Assembly (NCBI GenBank): GCA_039188505.1
Contig: JBCCZC010000284.1
Coordinates: 1 to 7,450 of the forward strand
Direction: 5' to 3'
DNA: 7,450 nt
Source of the DNA: JBCCZC01 sp039188505
GTDB lineage: Bacteria; Pseudomonadota; Gammaproteobacteria; Xanthomonadales; SZUA-38
Part shown: piece after piece, positions 1 to 4,929 of the stretch
How the letters are laid out: each line of letters begins with the position of its first letter
How positions within the stretch are numbered: position 1 is the stretch's first letter
Notes under the pieces: model-generated
The model's input: the letters and a program-made list of their open reading frames with translations, nothing else
What the model was told of the DNA's origin: nothing
The model's database searches: none
Made by a program: the position numbers and the translations under genes

Positions 1-68
1 AGCCATTCGACGGCGTCCAGGAAGCGGCGAAACCAGCCGCGTTCGGCGGTCGTTGCGAGTTCGGTCAT
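1..68 (-). CDS. 5' end of a probable AbgT-family transporter (partial)
   Basis: Reading leftwards from an ATG at 68, the minus strand is open to the window edge and gives 22 complete codons. An in-frame stop lies just upstream (101-99) with no other ATG between, so this start is well bounded. The visible peptide contains RGWFRRFLDAVEW, which resembles the N-terminus of AbgT-family transporters, where an amphipathic segment of the form RFLDxVExxGN precedes LPHP and the first membrane helix. AbgT proteins are inner-membrane transporters linked to p-aminobenzoyl-glutamate uptake or sulfonamide efflux. The resemblance is from memory and covers only about 22 residues. No strong ribosome binding site is visible upstream. 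It is divergent from the small lipoprotein gene at 242. That a gene starts here is fairly likely; the family is tentative. Confidence 0.5.
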   Translation of the reverse strand, partial: MTELATTAERGWFRRFLDAVEW

Positions 69-241
69 GGTGTGCTCGTAGCGATCGGGATGCCGCGATC
101 ATAGCGGCCGGAGGGCCTCGGTCCCAGCGCAGTGAGAGCGCGTTCGGGCCCGATGTGCCGCTGGTGCCGGTGCGGACGTCGGACCAACGCCACGCTAGAG
201 TGGGTCGGGTGTGGTGTCGTGGAAGTCACGGGGGGAGCTTC
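69..241. other. Divergent intergenic gap, no convincing gene
   Basis: This stretch separates the minus-strand start at 68 from the plus-strand lipoprotein start at 242. Open frames cross it, but they read as arginine- and serine-rich shadow sequence and continue in frame into the lipoprotein. It should hold the promoters for both neighbours. A weak plus-strand -10-like TAGAGT lies at 196-201, but the matching -35 position is poor, so no promoter is called. Confidence 0.4.
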
Positions 242-730
242 ATGCAAGCACGTCAATTCGAACTCATGGGTGTTCTGCTGTTGGCGTCGAGCGGGTGCGT
301 CGAGGCCGAGGAGCCGGGGCCGCTGGCCGGCTTCGAGGCCTTCGTCGGCGAGGCCTGGCACCTGGAGGGGAGCCATCAGGCGCTCAGCTGGGGCCCCGGG
401 CGGCGGTCCGTGACCGCGAAAAGCTGGTTCGTGATCGACGGGCAGGAGAAGGAGGTCTCGACCGGACTCTGGTACTGGGACCCGGCCAGGGAGGTCATCC
501 GCGGCGTGTTCGTCGCCACTGACATGCCGGTCGTGGTCTTCGAATACACCACGCGCTTCGAGGGCGAGCGCATGGTGAGTGACCTCAGGACGATCGCGGC
601 CGATGGCACTACGGCCGACTACATCGAGACCTGGGAACCGCTCGAAGGCGACCGCTTCGAGTGGACCCTGCTGGCCCCGACCGACGACGGCCTGCAGAAG
701 GCCATGGGCGGCACGTACGGGCGACGCTAG
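242..730 (+). CDS. Small putative lipoprotein, lipocalin-like/DUF1579-like, unknown function
   Basis: This encodes 162 residues. The frame is open upstream to 53, but I place the start at ATG 242. It follows a G-rich Shine-Dalgarno (230-237), and the protein then begins with a short hydrophobic segment (residues 8-18) ending in LASSGC. That fits a permissive lipobox with Cys19 as the lipidation site, although the -3 residue is Ser rather than the usual Leu and there is a Glu at position 7. The mature part alternates polar and hydrophobic residues with many Trp and Tyr, including GLWYWDPAREVIRG, FEYTTRFEG and YIETWEPLEGDRFEW. This suggests a small antiparallel beta-barrel like DUF1579 or lipocalin-like proteins. 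No catalytic motif is visible. It is monocistronic and converges on the tetR gene. The gene is likely real; localisation is moderately likely and function is unknown. Confidence 0.75.
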   Translation: MQARQFELMGVLLLASSGCVEAEEPGPLAGFEAFVGEAWHLEGSHQALSWGPGRRSVTAKSWFVIDGQEKEVSTGLWYWDPAREVIRGVFVATDMPVVVFEYTTRFEGERMVSDLRTIAADGTTADYIETWEPLEGDRFEWTLLAPTDDGLQKAMGGTYGRR

Positions 731-783
731 CGGTTTCTCGCCCGAACCGGTCGGCGATTAAAATCGCGTGGCGTTCCAAGGCC
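731..783. other. Convergent gap with short hairpins, possible weak bidirectional terminator
   Basis: These 53 bases lie between the lipoprotein stop and the end of the convergent tetR gene. GCGAT-TAAA-ATCGC at 754-767 forms a 5-bp stem with a 4-base loop. GGCCT-C-AGGCC at 780-790 is a near-palindrome overlapping the tetR stop codon. Neither is followed by a T run, so termination here is only a suggestion from gene orientation. Confidence 0.25.
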
Positions 784-1338
784 TCAGGCCGTCAGCGACC
801 CGATGAGGGACCGCGCGGCCGGCCGGAAAGTCGACACGTCCCGGCGTGCACGAGCAAGCACCTGCAGTCCCTGCAGGGTGCCGAGAAACGCCATGGCGGC
901 TTCGGCCGGTGACCCCTCGAAAACCAGGCTGCCCTCGTCCCGACCCTGCTCGAAGATCTGCGTGTAGCGGGCGATGACCGCGTTGGCCGTCGCCTCCAGT
1001 TCATCGTTCACGTCGTCCGGCAGCACCGGAGCGCTGAGGCCCAGCGCGGCCAGCAGGCATAGGTGGTTCTCCGCGATGCTGGCCTCGAACAGCGCCGCGA
1101 TCGCGTCGAGCTTCTCCGGCGCCGACCGGTTGGAGGCCATGACCGCCTGGTAGCGTTCTGCGTAGCTCGTCTGGCATCGCTCGATGAGCGCGACGGCCAG
1201 CGCGTCCTTGTTCGGGAAATGGTGGAACACGCTGGGCTTGCTCAGGCCGACGGCATCCGCAAGGTGCTGGAAGCTGACGGCGTGGATGCCCCGGTCCTGA
1301 ACCATGGCCTGGGCCGCATCGAGAAGGCGGTCGCGCAA
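784..1338 (-). CDS. TetR/AcrR-family transcriptional regulator
   Basis: This encodes 184 residues, a typical TetR length. The N-terminal DNA-binding domain is clear: RDRLLDAAQAMVQDRG forms helix 1, and residues 22-41 form the helix-turn-helix, with LADAVGLSKPSVFHHFPNKDAL matching the family consensus. The rest is the helical ligand-binding and dimerisation domain. The start is TTG at 1338. An in-frame stop lies at 1375-1377 with no ATG or GTG between, and AAGAGGA sits 7 bases upstream. The gene is divergent from mdaB and the glutathione transferase. The gap carries two near-identical palindromes suited to a TetR dimer, so I infer that it represses that operon and itself. It has two cysteines, Cys55 and Cys94, the latter in a hydrophobic helix (NHLCLLAALG). 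They could sense electrophiles, as NemR does through a cysteine, but this is unproven. Confidence 0.93.
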   Translation of the reverse strand: MRDRLLDAAQAMVQDRGIHAVSFQHLADAVGLSKPSVFHHFPNKDALAVALIERCQTSYAERYQAVMASNRSAPEKLDAIAALFEASIAENHLCLLAALGLSAPVLPDDVNDELEATANAVIARYTQIFEQGRDEGSLVFEGSPAEAAMAFLGTLQGLQVLARARRDVSTFRPAARSLIGSLTA

Positions 1339-1345
1339 GTGCTCA

Positions 1346-1352
1346 TCCTCTT
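1346..1352 (-). promoter_or_regulatory. Ribosome binding site that fixes the TTG start of tetR
   Basis: On the minus strand AAGAGGA lies 7 bases before TTG at 1338. An ATG in GGATGAGC just downstream is out of frame with the TetR domain. This supports the rare TTG start, which may keep repressor levels low. Confidence 0.6.
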
Positions 1353-1371
1353 GTGTCGCGGGATTTCTGTC

Positions 1372-1400
1372 AGGCTACCAACCGATCGGTTGACTGGCAA
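1372..1400 (-). promoter_or_regulatory. Candidate tetR promoter
   Basis: Minus-strand TTGCCA (1400-1395) matches the -35 consensus at 5 of 6 positions. A spacer of 17 bases leads to TAGCCT (1377-1372), which matches the -10 at only 3 of 6. The spacer contains palindrome 1, so a repressor bound there would block this promoter, consistent with autoregulation. The -10 is weak, so this remains a candidate. Confidence 0.35.
1379..1392. promoter_or_regulatory. Operator 1: perfect 14-bp palindrome, likely TetR site
   Basis: CAACCGATCGGTTG is a perfect palindrome centred between 1385 and 1386. It shares ACCAACCGAT-N-GGTTG with operator 2, identical except at one base. It overlaps the first half of the -35 of the candidate mdaB promoter and fills the spacer of the candidate tetR promoter. 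TetR-family dimers typically bind palindromes of about this size, and the adjacent divergent regulator makes it the obvious ligand. Confidence 0.72.
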
Positions 1401-1418
1401 ATTCGACTGCGCGATGAT
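1390..1418 (+). promoter_or_regulatory. Candidate promoter of the mdaB-GST operon
   Basis: TTGACT at 1390-1395 matches the sigma-70 -35 element at 5 of 6 positions. A 17-base spacer leads to GATGAT at 1413-1418, which matches the -10 at 4 of 6. Transcription would start near 1425, inside operator 2, leaving a leader of about 40 bases before the mdaB ATG. With operator 1 over the -35 and operator 2 over the start, repression by steric blocking is expected. Confidence 0.55.
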
Positions 1419-1421
1419 TCA

Positions 1422-1439
1422 ACCAACCGATTGGTTGGT
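1422..1439. promoter_or_regulatory. Operator 2: 18-bp near-perfect palindrome, likely TetR site
   Basis: ACCAACCGATTGGTTGGT pairs at 8 of 9 positions about a centre between 1430 and 1431, with only the G1429/T1432 pair mismatched. It repeats the operator 1 core with one base change and lies exactly 45 bp from it, centre to centre. It covers the predicted mdaB transcription start. Confidence 0.7.
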
Positions 1440-1465
1440 CTAAGGCTCAACGCAAGGGAGGAGCC

Positions 1466-2077
1466 ATGCAGAACATCTTCATCATCAATGCCCACGAGGC
1501 CTATGAGTTCTCGCCGGGAAGGCTGAATCGCACCTTCACGGAGCGGGCGCAGGCCCACCTCGCCGCCCGGGGTTATCGGATCCAGGTGTCGACCATGCAG
1601 GACGAGCTGGACGTCGACCGCGAGATCGAGCGGCACCACTGGGCGGATGCGGTCCTGCTCCAGACGCCCGTCAACTGGATGGGTGTGCCCTGGAGCTTCA
1701 AGCGCTACATGGACTTCGTGTATTCGGCGGGCATGGACGGACGGCTCTGCGCCGGCGATGGACGCACACGCAGCGATGCCTCGCGCCAGTACGGCACGGG
1801 GGGCACGCTCGAGGGGAAACGTTACATGCTGTCGCTCACCTTCAACGCGCCGCCGGACGCCTTCGACGATGCGGAGCAATACCTGTTCCAGGGCCGTGGC
1901 ATCGACGACCTGTTCTTCCCGATGCACATGAACTTTCGCTTCTTCGGCATGACGCCGCTCGAGTCATTTGCGGCCTACGATGTCATGAAGAACCCACAGA
2001 TCGAGACCGACCTCGAGCGCTTCGAAGCGCACCTGAGGGCGCAGTTCCGCGACGCGGAGACAAGCGATGCAGCCTGA
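1466..2077 (+). CDS. mdaB: NAD(P)H:quinone oxidoreductase, MdaB family
   Basis: This encodes 203 residues with a flavodoxin-like fold. MdaB is a cytoplasmic FAD enzyme that reduces quinones by two electrons, avoiding semiquinone radicals. The match to E. coli MdaB runs along the whole length: NIFIINAHE at the N-terminus, then LLQTPVNWMGVPWSFKRYMD (residues 64-83), DGRTRSDASRQYGTGG (98-113), and GKRYMLSLTFNAP (117-129) corresponding to GKKYMLSLTWNAP. FFGMTPLESF and a conserved DVMK segment follow. The ATG at 1466 is preceded by a strong GGGAGGAG. It is the first gene of an operon with the glutathione transferase, which it overlaps by 11 bases. The promoter region carries two palindromes, so repression by the divergent TetR protein is likely. 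Confidence 0.88.
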   Translation: MQNIFIINAHEAYEFSPGRLNRTFTERAQAHLAARGYRIQVSTMQDELDVDREIERHHWADAVLLQTPVNWMGVPWSFKRYMDFVYSAGMDGRLCAGDGRTRSDASRQYGTGGTLEGKRYMLSLTFNAPPDAFDDAEQYLFQGRGIDDLFFPMHMNFRFFGMTPLESFAAYDVMKNPQIETDLERFEAHLRAQFRDAETSDAA

Positions 2078-2774
2078 CATCCATCTCTATACCGCATCGA
2101 CCATGAACGGCTGGAAGCCGGTCATCTTCCTCGAGGAAGCCGAGGTCGACTACGAGCTCACGCCAATCGACTTTTCGAAGAAGGAGCAGAAGTCGGCGGC
2201 GTACCTGAAGCTGAATCCGAACGGCCGCATTCCGACGATCGTGGATCGCGGCAACGACGACTTCGTGGTGTTCGAATCCGGCGCGATTCTCTGGTATCTC
2301 GCCGAGAAGTACGACCGGTTCCTCGATGCGGATCCGAAGCGCCGGTCCGAGACGCTCCAGTGGGTCATGTTCCAGATGGGCGGTATCGGACCGATGATGG
2401 GGCAGGCGATGTACTTCCAGCGGATTGCCGAGCCTCAGGGCCATCGCGACGACTTCGCCATCAAGCGTTACGTTGACGAGAGCCGCCGGCTGCTCGAGGT
2501 GCTGGACACGCGCCTCGACGGGCGTGAGTACCTCGTCGGAGACGGTTACTCGATCGCCGACATGGTCACCTATCCCTGGGCGCGCGCCTACTACTGGGCG
2601 AAGGTGTCCGTCGACGGCCTGCCGCATCTCCAGCGCTGGTTCGACCGGATCGACGACCGACCCGCGACGCAGCGAGCCCTGGAGAAGCCCAAGGCCTTCT
2701 GGGAGTTCTTCGGGAAGGGCGACGTTGCGGCCGCCCAGGCTGCGAACGCAGCGCGCTTCAAGCGGCAGGATTGA
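2067..2774 (+). CDS. yfcG: Glutathione S-transferase, YfcG-like nu class (disulfide-bond reductase)
   Basis: This encodes 235 residues with the full two-domain GST architecture. The thioredoxin-like domain (about residues 4-82) has TMNGWK at 12-17, matching the TPNGHK of E. coli YfcG, whose Thr and Asn contact glutathione. It also has FLEEAEVDYE (21-30), cis-Pro56 in GRIPTIVD, and ESGAI at 70-74, which binds the glutathione gamma-glutamyl group. The helical domain has TLQWVMFQMGGIGPMMGQ and YSIADMVTYPW (161-171). Nu-class enzymes bind glutathione or glutathione disulfide and show disulfide-bond reductase and peroxidase activity with little classical transferase activity. Translation is probably coupled to mdaB: the ATG lies inside the mdaB 3' end, with GGAG at 2056-2059. 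The last 20 residues are an alanine-rich tail longer than in YfcG. YghU is a relative but has a longer N-terminus. Confidence 0.87.
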   Translation: MQPDIHLYTASTMNGWKPVIFLEEAEVDYELTPIDFSKKEQKSAAYLKLNPNGRIPTIVDRGNDDFVVFESGAILWYLAEKYDRFLDADPKRRSETLQWVMFQMGGIGPMMGQAMYFQRIAEPQGHRDDFAIKRYVDESRRLLEVLDTRLDGREYLVGDGYSIADMVTYPWARAYYWAKVSVDGLPHLQRWFDRIDDRPATQRALEKPKAFWEFFGKGDVAAAQAANAARFKRQD

Positions 2775-2969
2775 TGCTTCGCTGGCGGCGGACGGAATGC
2801 CCGGCGTCGGTTCGTTACTCAGGCGACCAGCGGCAGGCAGTGCATCGCGAAGTGCACACCGCCGAAGCGGCTCGGAGCTGTGTTCGCGAAGCGAAAGCTG
2901 AACTGCTGAAGGCGGCGCATCGCGCCGACTTGGGTGCACGCCGCCGCGCCTGCGTGCGCGGCAGCGGTT
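2775..2969. other. Convergent intergenic region, GC hairpins, no convincing gene
   Basis: This gap lies between the glutathione transferase stop and the thioredoxin stop. It holds CGGCGC-ATC-GCGCCG (2913-2927), a TTCGCGAA palindrome (2883-2890) and a longer hairpin near the thioredoxin stop. A minus-strand ORF of 33 codons (2920-2819) ends the open frame that shadows the thioredoxin gene. It has no clear ribosome binding site, so it is not called as a gene. Confidence 0.4.
2939..2966 (-). terminator. GC-rich stem-loop just after the thioredoxin stop
   Basis: GCCGCGC (2943-2949) pairs with GCGCGGC (2956-2962) around a 6-base loop. Beyond one mismatch, 2939-2941 pairs with 2964-2966. It begins within a few bases of the thioredoxin stop on the minus strand, where an operon would end. 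No U tract follows on either strand, so it is at best a non-canonical terminator or an RNA 3' end stabiliser. Confidence 0.35.
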
Positions 2970-3527
2970 TCAGGTCGAGAAGGCCCCGGCCAGCCAAAGG
3001 CGCAGGCGGAGTCCCCATTCGCCGGTGAGGCCGAGCATGCGGAATCGGACTTCGCCGTCCTGATCGATGATGAGCGTCGTCGGCACGGCCACCACGTCGT
3101 AGGGAATGGCAATGTGGCCATCGGCGTCGACGATCGTGGGCATGTCGAGACCCTCGGCCTCGACATAGGCCCTGACGTCGCGCTCGCCGCCGGACTGGAT
3201 CGCCACAGTGAGAACGCGGCCCCCGTCCGCCATGCTGTCGATCATGTGCTGCTCGCGCTTGCAGTTCGGGCACCAGGTCGCCCAGAAGCGGATCACCACC
3301 GGCCCGTCTGCCAGGTACTGGTCGAGAGAGACCGGATTCCCTTCGAGATCCGTTGCGGAAAACGCGTGGGCCGGACCTCTTGCTTCGTGCTCGAGCCAGA
3401 GGAAGACGCCGGCGGCCATCGATAGCAGCAGCGCCGCCTCGATCAGCAGCAGGCGCTGCCAGGAAAGGCGTCGACGGACGGGAGCATCCTGTTCCGCGTT
3501 GGCGGTGGTCGTCTGCGTTCCACTCAT
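2970..3527 (-). CDS. scsD: Membrane-anchored thioredoxin-like protein, TlpA/ScsD family
   Basis: This encodes 185 residues. A short basic cytoplasmic tail (residues 1-25, with RRR at 18-20) precedes one membrane helix at about 26-45, placing the rest in the periplasm. The thioredoxin domain has FWATWCPNCKRE with the redox pair Cys86 and Cys89, and the cis-proline in VAVPTTLIID at Pro149. The C-terminal GEWGLRLRLWLAGAF closely resembles the ending of ScsD-type proteins, known from the suppressor of copper sensitivity locus, which favours ScsD over generic TlpA or CcmG. Such proteins reduce or exchange periplasmic disulfides. The partner that would supply electrons, such as ScsB or DsbD, is not in the window. 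The start is ATG 3527. Its ribosome binding site GGTGA (3539-3535) contains the stop codon of the upstream lipoprotein gene, so it appears to be the last gene of the secretin operon. Confidence 0.82.
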   Translation of the reverse strand: MSGTQTTTANAEQDAPVRRRLSWQRLLLIEAALLLSMAAGVFLWLEHEARGPAHAFSATDLEGNPVSLDQYLADGPVVIRFWATWCPNCKREQHMIDSMADGGRVLTVAIQSGGERDVRAYVEAEGLDMPTIVDADGHIAIPYDVVAVPTTLIIDQDGEVRFRMLGLTGEWGLRLRLWLAGAFST

Positions 3528-3534
3528 GGTCGTT

Positions 3535-3539
3535 TCACC
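3535..3539 (-). promoter_or_regulatory. Ribosome binding site of the thioredoxin gene containing the upstream stop
   Basis: Minus-strand GGTGA lies 7 bases before ATG 3527, and its TGA is the stop codon of the 464-residue lipoprotein gene. Ribosomes terminating there would sit on the initiation region, which favours translational coupling. Confidence 0.5.
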
Positions 3540-4929
3540 GGCGCTGCGGAACCGCAGTTCCCCTGGCCCGCTGCTGATCCACCTCGATTAGCGCTTGTCG
3601 CGTTTCCCGCATCAACAGCGTGTCTCCGATGGCCTCGGCGTATCGCAGTTCGTTGTTCAGGAGCCGCGCCAGCGCCAGCAGATCGCCTTTCTGCGTGTAC
3701 GATTCGCGGGCCTGCGCGACGAGGTCCTGACCCAGTTCCTGCTCGCCGACGGTCAGCAGAGCGAGCCCGACGTCCGCATAAACGCTCGGGTGGGAATCGG
3801 CATCGGACGCGGCCACCGCCTCCTGCAGGACCGAGAGCCCCATGTTCAGTTGACCGCGGTGCATCTGGAGCAACCCGAGCATGACGAGTGCTTCCGGCCG
3901 CATGTCGGAGTCAGCCAGCCCGATCAGCATCGCGATCGCGGGCTCCTCCTGCCTCAGTGCCAGCAGCGCCTCGGCCTGGCCAAGTCGAATCCGGCTCAGG
4001 CTCGGCTCAAGGCCCGGTTCGGTTTCGGCGGCGCGCCAGGCCAGCAAGGCGGCCTGGGGCCTATCGCGCTCGAGTTCGACGCGACCCAGGCGGGCGCGGA
4101 CTGCTCGCCGTGAGAGGGGAGAGGACACTTGACCGGGTGCTCGCGTCTCCAGCAGGAGGCGCAGAATCATAGGGTCGTGGACCGCGGGCAGGTTCACCGT
4201 CCCCGCGACAGCGTCGCGGCTCAGACGGGACGCCTCGATATTGCCGGCGATCTGGTGCGCCAGGGCGGCGAAGAGGCCGGCCCGGGCCGCTACCTGTAGA
4301 TCCCAGGCCGTCGCGTCCTCGGCAATCTGCTCGAACAGCGGCGCGGCATCGTTGGCGCGACCTGCTGCCAGCATCGCCGTGGCTTGCAGCTGCAACGCCC
4401 CGAGCGCCGGCCACGGGCTCGGGCTGATCGCGGGCGCCTCGACGGGCTGCTCGGCCACCGCCGCAAACGCCCCGCCGCGCAACGCATACCAGGCGGCGGC
4501 TCTGCTCCGCGCCCAGGTCGCATAGCGATCGGGATGGTCGACCCGATCCGCGACGAGCGTTGCCCACCCGCCCCTGGCGGGCGCGGCGTGGCCATCCAGC
4601 CACGCGGCGATCACGTACTGACTCTGGGCAGAGAATTCCGCAGACAAAACGACCTGCCTGGCGAGGTCCGGATAGACGCGCACGAGGTCGCCGACCGCTT
4701 CGTCGCGACCAGCCACCAGGTTCTGTTGGATTCGCGCGACGTAGACTTCCAGCGACAGCGGCTTGCCGACGGCGTCCCCGAGCAGCACGGACTCGCTTTC
4801 GATGCGGAGCACCGATTCGGTTGCAGCGGCGTCCGGGACGCTGACCGGGACCGGTGCTTCGGCCGGGCTTGTTGCGCAGCCGCCGGCCGCAAGCAGGAGT
4901 GCCCCGAGGGCAAGGCCCCGCGGCGTCAC
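3535..4929 (-). CDS. Large helical-repeat (TPR-like) lipoprotein of the secretin operon
   Basis: This encodes 464 residues. The N-terminus MTPRGLALGALLLAAGGC is a lipoprotein signal with a permissive lipobox and Cys18 lipidated. Ala follows Cys, so there is no inner-membrane retention Asp and an outer-membrane location is predicted. After a Pro/Ala/Val-rich linker to about residue 35, the chain is almost wholly helical and Ala/Leu-rich. It contains TPR-like pairs such as RLGRVELERDRPQAALLAWRAAE, RLGQAEALLALRQEEPAIAM, LVMLGLLQMHRGQLNMGLSV and VYADVGLALLTVGEQELGQD. I infer helical repeats by eye; a profile search was not possible. The start is GTG 4929, overlapping the secretin stop as GTGA, with GGGAGG 6 bases upstream. 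TPR lipoproteins such as PilF/PilW and Tgl act as pilotins for type IV pilus secretins but are about half this size, so an assembly role here is inference. Confidence 0.82.
   Translation of the reverse strand: MTPRGLALGALLLAAGGCATSPAEAPVPVSVPDAAATESVLRIESESVLLGDAVGKPLSLEVYVARIQQNLVAGRDEAVGDLVRVYPDLARQVVLSAEFSAQSQYVIAAWLDGHAAPARGGWATLVADRVDHPDRYATWARSRAAAWYALRGGAFAAVAEQPVEAPAISPSPWPALGALQLQATAMLAAGRANDAAPLFEQIAEDATAWDLQVAARAGLFAALAHQIAGNIEASRLSRDAVAGTVNLPAVHDPMILRLLLETRAPGQVSSPLSRRAVRARLGRVELERDRPQAALLAWRAAETEPGLEPSLSRIRLGQAEALLALRQEEPAIAMLIGLADSDMRPEALVMLGLLQMHRGQLNMGLSVLQEAVAASDADSHPSVYADVGLALLTVGEQELGQDLVAQARESYTQKGDLLALARLLNNELRYAEAIGDTLLMRETRQALIEVDQQRARGTAVPQRR

Noticed and set aside
53..241. 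N-terminal extension of the small lipoprotein reading frame back to 53
   Set aside because: The extension reads as arginine/serine-rich shadow sequence, has no good ribosome binding site, and would bury the signal peptide that starts at 242.
2819..2920. Calling the 33-codon minus-strand frame a small gene
   Set aside because: No clear ribosome binding site, and its frame continues upstream as the shadow of the thioredoxin gene. Kept only as an observation.
2913..2927. Intrinsic terminator for the glutathione transferase gene
   Set aside because: The 6-bp GC stem with 3-base loop has no following T run and lies about 140 bases past the stop.
1983..2939. 318-codon minus-strand open frame opposite the glutathione transferase
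   Set aside because: Its sequence mirrors the GST codons with Arg/Leu-rich composition and no domain, while the plus-strand GST is a full-length family match.
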